Assembly: GCF_002836205.1 (NCBI RefSeq)
Contig: NZ_PJBE01000013.1
Span: 1,302,001 to 1,366,000 of the forward strand
DNA length: 64,000 nucleotides
Direction: 5' to 3'
From: Shewanella sp. Choline-02u-19
GTDB lineage: Bacteria; Pseudomonadota; Gammaproteobacteria; Enterobacterales; Shewanellaceae
Shown: piece after piece, positions 43,208 through 52,811 of the stretch
Layout: every line of letters starts with the position of its first letter
How positions within the stretch are numbered: position 1 is the first letter of the stretch
Position numbers and translations under genes: made by a program
The notes under the pieces: model-generated
What the model was told of the DNA's origin: nothing
Seen by the model: the letters and a program-made list of their open reading frames with translations, nothing else
Database searches by the model: none

Positions 43208-43320
43208 GTAAAATAGACCCCGTCGAACCTAGGGTTGCTATTGTTTAAGTTCGCTATCTTGGCACAACATTAAGACGTAGCCTGTTATTTTGTAATGGCC
43301 TTTGCTTTGAATAGAGCAAC

Positions 43321-43350
43321 AAAAAAGCCAGTTACATTAGCAACTGGCTT
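43321..43350 (-). terminator. intrinsic terminator of the RND efflux operon
   Basis: Stem AAGCCAGTT/AACTGGCTT with an 8-nt loop; six T follow on the minus strand. Confidence 0.88.
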
Positions 43351-43409
43351 GATTGAGATAGGTGACAACCTAATTGATACGACTAACGTTGATCTTACTG
43401 GGTACTATT

Positions 43410-46400
43410 TTAAAGCACAGGTTCTAAAAACTCCTGATTTTCAATTGGTTCTTCCGCTCTTGATTTACTGCCAATCAATCGCTTTATGTCTTCGATAGTC
43501 ACGTAAAGACAAGGAATAAGCACCAAAGTAACCACTGTGGCAAACAACACACCAAAAGCGAGTGATACAGCCATTGGAATGACCATCTGCGCCTGCATGC
43601 TGGTCTCAGCCATAATAGGTACTAGGCCGATAAATGTTGTTAGTGATGTCAACATAATCGCTCTAAAGCGTCGACAACCCGCCTCTAGTACCGATTTTTT
43701 CATCGGGATCCCAGACTCTCTAGACTTGTTGATGTAATCGACCATCACCAAGGAGTCGTTCACCACGACACCTGCGGCGGCGATAATACCAAATACCGAA
43801 AGAGCACTCAGATCTAAACCTAACAGCATGTGTCCCAGTACAGAGCCAATTACCCCAAATGGAATAACAGCCATTATCATTATCGGTTGTGCGTATGATT
43901 TTAGCGGCACGGCAAGCAAGCTGTAGATCACTAGCATCGAGATGAGGAAATCTCTTAACTGGGTATCGGCACTATCAAGTTGCTCTTGGATATTGCCAGA
44001 CACTTCACTTTTAACCCTTGGGTACTTAGTCAATAATTCAGGTAAGAAGTTATCTCTAACATCTTTGGCTAACTTAAACGGTTCAGCCTGGTCTGCATCA
44101 ACAGAACCCCAAACGTTGATGGTACGATTACCATTTTCACGTCGAATGCTGTTAACACCGTCGGTGACAACAATCAAAGCCACTTCAGACAAAGGAATTT
44201 CAGCACCCTGTGGTGTTTTGATATTGACATCAGACACCTGAGCAATTGAGTTTCGCTGCTCTTCAGGATAGCGAAGCATCACTTTTATCTCTTCACCATT
44301 ACGTAAAATCCTTTGGGCTTCTAGACCATAAAAGCTATTACCTACTTGGCCTGCTATATCTGCCAATGTTAAACCTAAGCTATGTGCCAGCGGCTTAAGT
44401 TCGAACTGGATCTCTTTCGCACTCGATTGACGGCTATCATTGACATCGCCTACACCTTTTAAGGTGTTAAGCTTTGCTTTTAGCTCTTTAGCCGCAGCAA
44501 CTAATTGTGCGTCGTCTTTACCCTCGAGCCTGAAGCTAATATCACCATCATCGCGTCCACCACCAAAGAGGTTATCTTGAATGGTGAATGATTTCATACC
44601 TGGGATCTTTGGCATGTTTTGACGCCAAAGTTCGGCAACGGCAAAGGTATCCATAGGGCGAAGTTCAGGGTCAACCAACTTAGTCATTACCTGCGCTGAA
44701 GTTCGACCTCGCAACTCAACCTGCATGTCGGAGATCATTTTCTGGCCGTATTGTGCTTCAAGATCAACATCAACCTCACGTAGCGCACGTTCAATCTGCA
44801 GTGCCGCGGTTAACGTCGATTTTTCTGAAGCATCAATATTCATCTCGAAGGTAATGCGTGGAAAGTCATGAGGGATTTTCGGCTGACCAATAAATCTGAC
44901 CAAACCGCCTGCATATAACCCAGCACAGATTAAAATCATACTGATAAATATCATAATCACCGTGTAGCGATATTTAACGGCAAGTTCTAGAGAGGGACGG
45001 TAATACTGGCTGATCAGTATTTTCAGGCCGGTATCGACCTTTTTCTGCAGGTAATTCACAATATTACGCAGCCAATCTAATGGATTTTTAGAACCAGGTT
45101 GCACTACTTTCGGTTGCTTCATGCGTGCCAAATGGGCTGGCAGGATGAGTTTAGATTCAACTAACGAGAATATTAAGCAAAGAATAACCACAAAACCAAT
45201 CGCCTTACCAAAGGCAGAGGAGGGGCCATCATCCAGTGTTATCGGTAAAAACGCCGCTATCGTAGTCAAGACTCCGAAGGTCGCAGGCATTGCAACCCTC
45301 TTGACACCCCGGATGACATTGTCGATATGCTGGCCTTTCTCTTCGCATTCAGCATGGGCACTTTCGCCCATCACAATGGCATCGTCGACCACAATACCGA
45401 GCACTAAGATGAAAGCAAACAAGCTAATGACGTTAATGGTGACATCGATCATTGCTGTTGGCATGAAGAGCAACGTGCCGAGGAAGCAAACAGGTAAGCC
45501 CATCATCACCCAAAATGCCAGTCTTACCCGTAAGAACAAAGCCAGTAGGATAAAGACTAAAATAGCGCCACTTTTCATGCTGTCTAACATCAAGTTAAGA
45601 CGGCCTTCTAAGTAGTAGGTCATATCAACCCAAGGTTCTAGCGTAACGCCATTAGGCAGCTCTTTTTGCTTATCCGCTATATAGCCTTTTACCACATCAG
45701 CAACGTCGGTTAGGCTTTGGTCATTGGCGGCGCCAATAAAGAAGGTGACCGAGTTTTTACCATTGAACTTTGAATATTGAATGCCTTCTTCAAAGCCATC
45801 AATGACAGTAGCGACATCACCAAGCAGCAGGGTAGTTCCATCTTGCAAAGTGAGCAGCGGTAAGCTTTCAAACTCATAGCCGACGTAAGCTTGGTTTTGC
45901 ACTCGCAGATTGATATAACCGTTTTCAGCGCGTATTTGCCCTGCTGACATGTTGCGCGAGTAACCGCGTACTGCAGCAGCGACATCGTTAAAACTTAAGC
46001 CAAACTCCCTTAAGCGATCTTTACTGACCTCAATGGCAATTTCATAGCCTAAGCCACCATAAAAATCGGTGATATTAACTAAAGGCAGTTGCAGTAATTC
46101 ATCGTGTATTTTCTCACCAAGATCTTTAAGCTGACGTTGGTTTAAATCACCATAGAGGCTCATGTACATCACTTCTTGGCGAAGTTTAATACGCTCTACT
46201 TTAGGACGTTCCATATCATCGGGGAAGCTCGAGATAGAATCAATTTCTGATTTAACCTCTTCTAGTACCACTTGAGGATCATAAGAGTCTTCGACTCTAA
46301 AATAGCCAGAAGAGACGTTACGGTTTGAATAGGTAATTACGCGTTTAAGACCTTGAACGCTCTCGAGCGCTTCTTCGATCTTAATCGTTATTCCTTCTTC

Positions 46401-46592
46401 AACTTCTTGTGGGGCTGCGCCTGGATATACAGCGTTGAATTCTAGCCAATTTATTTCAACTGCTGGGAAAAACTGTTTGCGTATCGTGTTTGCAGTTAGC
46501 AAGCCGCCGACAATAATGATGATCATTAATAAGTTTGCGGCAACACTGTTACGGGCAAACCAAGCGATTACGCCTTTATGGGTATCTATCAT
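43410..46592 (-). CDS. RND-family efflux permease (AcrB/MexB superfamily)
   Basis: 1060 residues, the usual length for a proton-driven RND pump, with 12 membrane spans in two halves. Typical blocks are FARNSVAANLLMIIIIVGGLL near the N-terminus, PGAAPQEVEEGITIKIEEAL in the porter domain, and VLGIVVDDAIVMGESAHAECE in TM4 with the paired Asp of the proton relay. The second half has GVVVNDSLVMVDYINKSRE. The subfamily resembles multidrug/organic-compound pumps with a wide porter pocket, not the CusA metal type. It lies 2 bp after its adaptor gene. No outer-membrane partner is adjacent, so a TolC-like channel elsewhere is needed. Confidence 0.93.
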   Translation of the reverse strand: MIDTHKGVIAWFARNSVAANLLMIIIIVGGLLTANTIRKQFFPAVEINWLEFNAVYPGAAPQEVEEGITIKIEEALESVQGLKRVITYSNRNVSSGYFRVEDSYDPQVVLEEVKSEIDSISSFPDDMERPKVERIKLRQEVMYMSLYGDLNQRQLKDLGEKIHDELLQLPLVNITDFYGGLGYEIAIEVSKDRLREFGLSFNDVAAAVRGYSRNMSAGQIRAENGYINLRVQNQAYVGYEFESLPLLTLQDGTTLLLGDVATVIDGFEEGIQYSKFNGKNSVTFFIGAANDQSLTDVADVVKGYIADKQKELPNGVTLEPWVDMTYYLEGRLNLMLDSMKSGAILVFILLALFLRVRLAFWVMMGLPVCFLGTLLFMPTAMIDVTINVISLFAFILVLGIVVDDAIVMGESAHAECEEKGQHIDNVIRGVKRVAMPATFGVLTTIAAFLPITLDDGPSSAFGKAIGFVVILCLIFSLVESKLILPAHLARMKQPKVVQPGSKNPLDWLRNIVNYLQKKVDTGLKILISQYYRPSLELAVKYRYTVIMIFISMILICAGLYAGGLVRFIGQPKIPHDFPRITFEMNIDASEKSTLTAALQIERALREVDVDLEAQYGQKMISDMQVELRGRTSAQVMTKLVDPELRPMDTFAVAELWRQNMPKIPGMKSFTIQDNLFGGGRDDGDISFRLEGKDDAQLVAAAKELKAKLNTLKGVGDVNDSRQSSAKEIQFELKPLAHSLGLTLADIAGQVGNSFYGLEAQRILRNGEEIKVMLRYPEEQRNSIAQVSDVNIKTPQGAEIPLSEVALIVVTDGVNSIRRENGNRTINVWGSVDADQAEPFKLAKDVRDNFLPELLTKYPRVKSEVSGNIQEQLDSADTQLRDFLISMLVIYSLLAVPLKSYAQPIMIMAVIPFGVIGSVLGHMLLGLDLSALSVFGIIAAAGVVVNDSLVMVDYINKSRESGIPMKKSVLEAGCRRFRAIMLTSLTTFIGLVPIMAETSMQAQMVIPMAVSLAFGVLFATVVTLVLIPCLYVTIEDIKRLIGSKSRAEEPIENQEFLEPVL

Positions 46593-46594
46593 GG

Positions 46595-47785
46595 TTATTC
46601 CTTCTCACCCATCGCTATTTGCGTTGGTTTAGGGGCGAGAACTTCACCATCAAACACTTTATCTTTGGGAAGGGCAAGTTGCATACCTTCGATTGGATAA
46701 TCAAGCGCGGAAGTAATCACGTTCATCCCCACGTCGAGTCCGTCAGTGATAATCACCTTAGAACCTATTTGACGCACGATAGTCACATCTTTGTACCTAA
46801 GTACGCCCTTATCATCTATAACAGCCACTTGATTATTAATAACTAAGTGACGGGCGACTTCAGTGACCTGTCCCGCGTGTAAGCCTTCGATGGTCGCAGT
46901 TACATAGGTGCCATAGCGCAGTTCGTTCAGATTACTTTTCAGTCCATAAGGATCTGAAACCTCTGCAACCAGGTAGGTCATGCGGCTGCGACTATCAATA
47001 ACGCCTTCACTGCGGACGATAGTGGCTTTCCACTCCTGAGGCTTGCCGGCGAAATCACCTTTTAAGATAACTTCTGCGTTCTTACCTTTATTGTTTAAAA
47101 ATTGAATCTCTTTATCGGCAATTGGCAGACGTATTTCGGCATCCGCAGTGCTTAACACTTTCCCTAGTTGGGTGCCCATACTGACATAAGAGCCTAGTCC
47201 AATTTTGCGTGATTCAATTAGAGAGTCATAAGGCGCTTTAATGATGGTGCGTTCAACATTACGTTTTGCCCGTTTAAGGCCTGCTTCAGAAGAGTTTAGT
47301 TTGGCTATTTCCTGTGCAAGTTGTGGTTTACGCAAACTCAGCTCAGTAGGAACTCCGTCTTTGATACGTTTCCATTCCGCTTCGGCAACCTTACCAAAAG
47401 CTTTCTCTTGCACTAAAGTCGCTCGTGCCGATGCCATGCTAGCTTGTGCATCAATGAGTGCAGCGTCATAATCGCTTGGATCAATCTTAGCTAATACGTC
47501 GCCTTTTTTGACGAAACCACCGCGGACAAACTTGTCTGACAAATAAACAATTTCGCCATTTACTTGCGAAACCAATTCAGTTTCATATTTTGCTGCAACA
47601 ACACCGTAAGAATTGACTGAAAAGTCCATCGGCTTGATTTCAACTGCTTGCACCGACACTAAAGGGGTCGTATCAAGCTCCGGTTTCTCTTCAGGGGGCT
47701 TTTTCAATGCCGATATTCCAATAAATCCAGCGACACCTAATGCAATCACTACCACGGGTAGAATTATTTGTTTTTTCGTAGCCAC
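46595..47785 (-). CDS. RND efflux periplasmic adaptor (membrane fusion protein)
   Basis: 396 residues: N-terminal membrane anchor (IILPVVVIALGVAGFIGI), lipoyl/barrel-sandwich halves (GEIVYLSDKFVRGGFVKKGDVLAKID and RTIIKAPYDSLIESRKIGLGSYV) flanking a short alpha-hairpin, then beta-barrel domains. It links the inner-membrane pump to an outer-membrane channel. The start is placed at a GTG (47785) 8 nt after GAGG; the frame is open to 47827 without a ribosome site. It forms an operon with the downstream permease. Confidence 0.9.
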   Translation of the reverse strand: MATKKQIILPVVVIALGVAGFIGISALKKPPEEKPELDTTPLVSVQAVEIKPMDFSVNSYGVVAAKYETELVSQVNGEIVYLSDKFVRGGFVKKGDVLAKIDPSDYDAALIDAQASMASARATLVQEKAFGKVAEAEWKRIKDGVPTELSLRKPQLAQEIAKLNSSEAGLKRAKRNVERTIIKAPYDSLIESRKIGLGSYVSMGTQLGKVLSTADAEIRLPIADKEIQFLNNKGKNAEVILKGDFAGKPQEWKATIVRSEGVIDSRSRMTYLVAEVSDPYGLKSNLNELRYGTYVTATIEGLHAGQVTEVARHLVINNQVAVIDDKGVLRYKDVTIVRQIGSKVIITDGLDVGMNVITSALDYPIEGMQLALPKDKVFDGEVLAPKPTQIAMGEKE

Positions 47786-48192
47786 AAACACGTCCTCTTG
47801 TTGAAGCAGTTCCAACACACACTGCAATTTAACCTTGATCCTGATGCTTGTACGGCCAAGGTCAGCGCAATCGAATAATTATTTTGAACGTATGTTAATT
47901 GATATGAGTAATTGTAACAGTGTGATTGTGTAAACGTGTGTTTCGGAAGGGGACGATATTGTTCTATTTGTGGTGCACTGAGTGGGTTGTCTTTTAAACT
48001 TAGATAAGGAGTGTATCAGTAAACTAATCAACAATTACAAGAGTATATTGTGTTTTGAAATGCAGGGGATATGTCTAAACTTAGTTTTTAATGGTCTATT
48101 TTTGCTATATTTAGGGATATTCTGAATGGTTAAAAATGTAACAAACTGAACCTCCGTAGAGGCTGGTAATGGTTAACGCGATAGAGATAAGC
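47786..48192. other. intergenic, no gene seen
   Basis: AT-rich promoter side of the RND operon. No regulator gene or clear operator was recognised. Confidence 0.6.
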
Positions 48193-48266
48193 AAAAGATG
48201 TTTCAATTGTACAAACAAAGAATCTGTCGGCGAAGGACATTGCATCCTTCACCAATAACATCTTTT
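48193..48266. other. possible structured element (nested inverted repeats)
   Basis: AAAAGATGTT (48193-48202) and AACATCTTTT (48257-48266) pair perfectly and enclose a second hairpin, GAAGGA/TCCTTC (48232-48250). It could be a small RNA or a leader structure; no promoter or T-run supports either direction. Confidence 0.35.
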
Positions 48267-48327
48267 ACAAAAATAGGAATAGAGTACAAAATTAAAAATG
48301 CTTCACTAAATCGGTGAGTTTATGGGA

Positions 48328-48663
48328 TTAACCACAGCACTTTTTAAACTTGTTGCCACTACCACATGGGCAAGGTTCATTTCGATTAGGTTGTTTTTCA
48401 ACGCGCGTCGTTTCAGGTCGATTAAGAATACCCATTAAATCGATAACGTTTTCTTCAATAGTCGCGTCAATGGTCACGTTTCCAAGAAGCTGGTTATCAG
48501 ACAGTAAGAGGTTTACCTCTTTAAGGCGCTCTTCACTTTGAACCGTTAAAACAAGAGGGTTTACGTCGGTACCAAGCTTGGCTACACGTTTAGTATTGAA
48601 TCCGTAACTTTCATGTTTCGGTTTAGGGTTTTTGCGACCTTTAAAAAAAAATTTGTCTGACAT
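48328..48663 (-). CDS. SEC-C metal-binding motif protein (PBPRA1643-type)
   Basis: 111 residues. The C-terminus NEPCPCGSGNKFKKCCG is the SEC-C zinc motif also found at the end of SecA and YecA/YchJ proteins. The N-terminus KFFFKGRKNPKPKHESYGFNTKRVAKLGT matches a small gammaproteobacterial family carrying this motif. Function is unknown. The ATG at 48663 is preferred to an upstream TTG. Confidence 0.82.
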   Translation of the reverse strand: MSDKFFFKGRKNPKPKHESYGFNTKRVAKLGTDVNPLVLTVQSEERLKEVNLLLSDNQLLGNVTIDATIEENVIDLMGILNRPETTRVEKQPNRNEPCPCGSGNKFKKCCG

Positions 48664-48990
48664 CGTTACCAAGCTCTAGTGTGAAAAGTGTAATAGGACG
48701 CATGCTTATACAGGAAAATGGCACATTTTGATATATTTGGAGCCCAACTCTAGCGTAATTGGGTAGATAAACACCCTTTTTGAGTATTACATCGCAATTA
48801 GCAAATAAGTTTAGCTCTGTGAGGCGTGATGACGATTAGGCGTTAGACTTCCGATACTCAGCGCTTGGCAAGATAGAGTGGCTTAAAAAGGAGTATATTG
48901 GTGTAAGGACAGTGTATTCGACCTTTTTGCTAATTCCGCATTGCCGAAAAGTTTGTTAAAATCGCTGAAAATTAAAGGAGAGCGTTATTT
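48664..48990. other. intergenic, no gene seen
   Basis: Divergent promoter region between the SEC-C gene and ppaC. GGAGAG precedes the ppaC start. No repeat or RNA gene recognised. Confidence 0.6.
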
Positions 48991-49911
48991 ATGCCAGTTT
49001 ATGTCGTGGGCCACAAAATCCCAGATTCAGATTCAATTTGTGGTGCAATTGCACTTGCACATCTAAGAAACCAAATTGGAGAAGCTTCTATTGCTTCTCG
49101 TTTAGGTGAAATATCACCTGAAACTGCGTTTATTTTAGAAAAGTTTGGTTTTGACGCACCAGAACTCAAGATGAGCTACGCTGGCGAGGAAGTATACATT
49201 GTTGATCACTCTGAGCTTACTCAAGCGCCGGATGATATCGCTGAAGCGACAATTGTCGGTATTGTTGACCACCATAAATTGGGTGATCTAACAACCTCTA
49301 CACCGCTCGAATGTTGGATCCGTCCAGTAGGCTGTAGCAACACTATTATTAAAATGATGTATGACTTTTATAATGTCGAGATCCCTAAAGGGATTGCTGG
49401 CATTATGATGTGTGCCATCCTAAGTGATACCGTCATCTTTAAATCACCCACCTGTACTACCGCTGATATTAAGTGTGTTGAAGCACTTGCTGAAATCGCC
49501 GGTATTGAAGACTTTAAAGAACTTGGCATGGATATGTTTAAAGTGAAATCCGCAGTGCAGGGCACACCAGCACGTGATCTCGTACTACGTGATTTTAAAG
49601 ACTTCAATATGAACGGGAATTTAGTCGGCATTGGCCAGCTAGAAGTGATTGATTTGTCGGTGTTTGATGATATTAAAGCCGGTTTAGCCGCTGATATCGC
49701 ATTATTAAAAGCTGAAGGCAAACGTCACAGCGTTTTGTTGCTACTGACTGATATAATGAAAGAAGGTTCAGAAATGCTTATCGTTAGTGACGATTTAAGC
49801 ATTATCGAATCTGCTTTTGATAAGCACTCAACTGACGCTAAATTTTGGCTTGATGGCGTGCTGAGTCGTAAGAAGCAAGTGGTTCCGCCTTTGCAAGCCG
49901 CTTTCGCTTAG
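48991..49911 (+). CDS. ppaC: manganese-dependent inorganic pyrophosphatase (family II)
   Basis: 306 residues. It hydrolyses pyrophosphate, pulling biosynthetic reactions forward. DHH-superfamily motifs in order: VVGHKIPDSDSICGAIAL (metal ligands), IVDHSE, GIVDHHKLGD, and the substrate-binding SRKKQVVPPL at the C-terminus. AAAGGAGAG lies upstream of the ATG. The gene is single, with a strong terminator shared with the convergent protease gene. Confidence 0.96.
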   Translation: MPVYVVGHKIPDSDSICGAIALAHLRNQIGEASIASRLGEISPETAFILEKFGFDAPELKMSYAGEEVYIVDHSELTQAPDDIAEATIVGIVDHHKLGDLTTSTPLECWIRPVGCSNTIIKMMYDFYNVEIPKGIAGIMMCAILSDTVIFKSPTCTTADIKCVEALAEIAGIEDFKELGMDMFKVKSAVQGTPARDLVLRDFKDFNMNGNLVGIGQLEVIDLSVFDDIKAGLAADIALLKAEGKRHSVLLLLTDIMKEGSEMLIVSDDLSIIESAFDKHSTDAKFWLDGVLSRKKQVVPPLQAAFA

Positions 49912-49925
49912 ACAGAAAATGCATC

Positions 49926-49955
49926 AAAAAGGCCGAACATATGTTCGGCCTTTTT
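49926..49955. terminator. bidirectional intrinsic terminator
   Basis: A perfect palindrome with 15-nt arms (AAAAAGGCCGAACAT and its complement), A- and T-runs at the ends, between the convergent ppaC and Lon-family genes. Confidence 0.93.
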
Positions 49956-49975
49956 ATTTACTTCCAATATGTCAA

Positions 49976-52357
49976 TTATTGTTTTGTTTTATAAAGAGAC
50001 TTCAACCGGAGCTGAGCTTTGCCCAATAAGCTTTTAGGGTCGTAGTTTCCTTGCTTATCCGCTTTACCCGCTTTAATTCCAGTGAGTAGTTCTATCGCTT
50101 CATCTACGTGGCTGATGGCCCATATATGAAATTTCCCTTTTTTAACGGCATCGACGATATCAGCTCTAAGCATCAAATTATGAATATTTGAAGCTGGAAT
50201 GATCACGCCTTGACTGCTCTTGCGGCCTTTAATTTTACAGACATCAAAGAAACCTTCAATTTTCTCGTTAACCCCACCAATAGGCTGAGATTCTCCAAAC
50301 TGGTTCATTGAACCGGTAATTGCAATATCCTGTCTCAGTGGCTGGTCAGCAAAAGAGGACAACATCGCGCATAGCTCAGCCATAGTGGCACTATCACCAT
50401 CAACACCGCCATAGGATTGCTCAAAAGTCAGGTGCGTCGACAGGGGGATTTTATCTGTTTTACCCAAGATCGAAGCAATATAAGCGGTTAAAATCATCAC
50501 ACCTTTTGAGTGAATACTACCGCTGAGTTCAACCGTGCGTTCAATATCAAATACGCGCCCTTCACCGAAAGAGGTGGTCGCTGTAATCCGACTTGGTGAA
50601 CCAAACTGGTAGTCAGTCGTCGACATGACTGATAGTGCATTAACTTGACCGGTTTGCTTACCTTCAGTGGCAATTAAGGTAGTGCCGTTAATGAAACTTT
50701 GCATGTAATCGTCTTTAGCACGACATATACGCTGCTCTTTGTTGATTAATGCTTGTTCGACATGACTGGTACGGATCATATTTGAACTGACGGCCCGCGC
50801 GCAGTAGTTTGCCTCTCTGAGTAAATTAGCAATATCAACCGAGTGCAAAGAGAGCATATTCTGATCGTCGGCTTGCCGAGAGCTAAACTCAATTATCCGT
50901 GCTATCGCTTTGCGATCGCAATGCAGCATCTTATTGCTGTGTACAATGCTAGAGATAAACTGCGCGTAATGGCTCTCAGAGTCATCGGTTCTTGGCATTC
51001 TATCTTCAAAATCAGCTGTGACTCTGAATAGCTCGGTAAACTCAGCGTCATATTGCTGTAATAGCTTGTAGGTGGCAAAGTCGCCAAACAGAATGATTTT
51101 CACATCTAACGGTATTGCTTCCGGCTCAAGAGAGATAGCGCCGGACAACGTCACTTCACGCTCAAGAGAGGTCAAGCTCAATTTACGTGAACGTAATGCG
51201 CGTTTAAGACCATCCCAAACGTAGGGATGCTCAAGTACTTTAACCGCATCGATCATCAATACGCCACCATTTGCTTTATGCAAGCTACCTGGACGGATCA
51301 AAGAGAAATCGGTAAATACTGTGCCCTTGTAAGTCGCTGTTTCCACGTAACCAAATATAGTGTGGTAGTTAGGGGTCTCTTCAACAATTATTGGCTGATA
51401 CGGAGAGTCCTGTGCAACCAGTACGTTAATTTGGTAGCGCCTTGGCATCTTCTTGCTCATTGATGCGTAGGCTAGGGCAGCTTGCTCTTCACTTTCTTCA
51501 AGAAAGATATCAAGGTTGTCCAAAATATCCTTGTGCATCGCTTTTATAAAAGCTTTAACGTTAGCTTGATCTTTATAGCTTTCTTTTAGCTTGGTAAAGG
51601 CAAGCGACAAGACTTCTTCTGCCACTTGTTCATCATGCTTTTGCTGTTTTTCAGAATACTCGTCTTCCCATACCGTTATCTGTCTAACGATACCGCGAAG
51701 TTTTGATTCAAGTCCGCTAATTGCCGTTTGCAGTGTGTCTTGCTTTTTTGCCGACAGCATTAGGTAGCTAGCTTCTGTATGTGGCTCTTCACCATCAAGT
51801 GCCACTAGCTCGTAGTTTCCTTGCGCAGAAATTGATAAAGAGATGCTCTCTTTTTTGGCTTCCTCAGTGAGTAAAACTAACGCTTCTTCTTGCTTTGCGG
51901 CTAATTGATTTTTCAATTTATCAGCACGAGAAAAATACATGTCATTATCAAACGCTAAAGGTAAACCTTTAGCTAATTTGAGCATTAACTTTTCAATCTG
52001 CTTTTTAAATTCGAGTCCACTTCCCGCGGGAAGCTTGAGTACTTTAGGGCTGCGCGTATCGTCAAAATTGACGACATAGCACCAATCATAAAGCGTACGC
52101 CCGTTAGCGTTTTCTTTTTGTCGACTCAGGTGGCGTAACACCATAGTACGTTTGCCTAGTCCATTACGGCCTAGTGCATAAATGTTGTAACCTTTTTCTT
52201 TCATGGACAGTGCGAATTCAACAGCTTGCTGCGCTCTTTCTTGGCCGACAATTTTGTCTAGCGGCTCTAAATGCTTGGTTGATTTACAGGTAGGCGCAAG
52301 CTGATTAAGTCCTGAAGTTCGATATAGCTGGTCACTGCTGAGAGGTGTTATTGGCAT
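49976..52357 (-). CDS. Lon-family ATP-dependent protease (LonB/YcbZ-like)
   Basis: 793 residues. A Walker A loop GRNGLGKRT (63-71) is near the N-terminus, followed by an AAA+ module interrupted by a long helical insertion (about 170-260). A C-terminal Lon proteolytic domain has the Ser-Lys dyad: Ser656 in GGVDGDSATMAEL and Lys699 in PIGGVNEKIEGF, at the correct 43-residue spacing. No membrane segment is seen. Substrates are unknown. E. coli YcbZ is a shorter relative. Confidence 0.92.
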   Translation of the reverse strand: MPITPLSSDQLYRTSGLNQLAPTCKSTKHLEPLDKIVGQERAQQAVEFALSMKEKGYNIYALGRNGLGKRTMVLRHLSRQKENANGRTLYDWCYVVNFDDTRSPKVLKLPAGSGLEFKKQIEKLMLKLAKGLPLAFDNDMYFSRADKLKNQLAAKQEEALVLLTEEAKKESISLSISAQGNYELVALDGEEPHTEASYLMLSAKKQDTLQTAISGLESKLRGIVRQITVWEDEYSEKQQKHDEQVAEEVLSLAFTKLKESYKDQANVKAFIKAMHKDILDNLDIFLEESEEQAALAYASMSKKMPRRYQINVLVAQDSPYQPIIVEETPNYHTIFGYVETATYKGTVFTDFSLIRPGSLHKANGGVLMIDAVKVLEHPYVWDGLKRALRSRKLSLTSLEREVTLSGAISLEPEAIPLDVKIILFGDFATYKLLQQYDAEFTELFRVTADFEDRMPRTDDSESHYAQFISSIVHSNKMLHCDRKAIARIIEFSSRQADDQNMLSLHSVDIANLLREANYCARAVSSNMIRTSHVEQALINKEQRICRAKDDYMQSFINGTTLIATEGKQTGQVNALSVMSTTDYQFGSPSRITATTSFGEGRVFDIERTVELSGSIHSKGVMILTAYIASILGKTDKIPLSTHLTFEQSYGGVDGDSATMAELCAMLSSFADQPLRQDIAITGSMNQFGESQPIGGVNEKIEGFFDVCKIKGRKSSQGVIIPASNIHNLMLRADIVDAVKKGKFHIWAISHVDEAIELLTGIKAGKADKQGNYDPKSLLGKAQLRLKSLYKTKQ

Positions 52358-52811
52358 AGTCGTTCCTCTTATGACGGTTAATAATTCTACTCTATACAGT
52401 TAGATAGCATTTATCCGCAAAAAATTGATATGAATGAGTAAAATCACCGCTATATGGGCTCAAGTGCTGTATAAGTAAACAAAGTGACCTTGTTCGCTTT
52501 TTATTTACTGAGATGCGGATGTTCAATTCTGGCTGAATTGTTCTAAAGGTGCGTAAAAAATAGACGACTATCGTAAAGTTTGCTCAGCAAGTATTAATCA
52601 AATGTTAGGGGCAGCGCTAACAATTCCTTATTACAATGAAAACTGTTTCTCGCCATCAAATGATATTACGACTCTATCATTCAACTTCAAATACGGCGCT
52701 TATATCTGGCGCGGATTGTAATAGATTAAGACAATAGCAGTGTCGTTAATGCTGATGCAGTTAACGACATAAACCTCTGTTATTTCGCGCCGATAATTTA
52801 TGCCCTAGCAA
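52358..52811. other. intergenic, no gene seen
   Basis: No supported frame. A hairpin TGTCGTTAA/TTAACGACA (52741-52769) downstream of the U32 gene could end its transcript but lacks a T-run. Confidence 0.55.

Noticed and set aside
43000..43248. Open frame across the tRNA-Ser gene
   Set aside because: It covers the whole tRNA and its terminator; not a protein gene.
45121..45615. 164-codon frame antisense to the RND permease gene
   Set aside because: Complement of conserved transmembrane coding sequence; no ribosome site; typical shadow frame.
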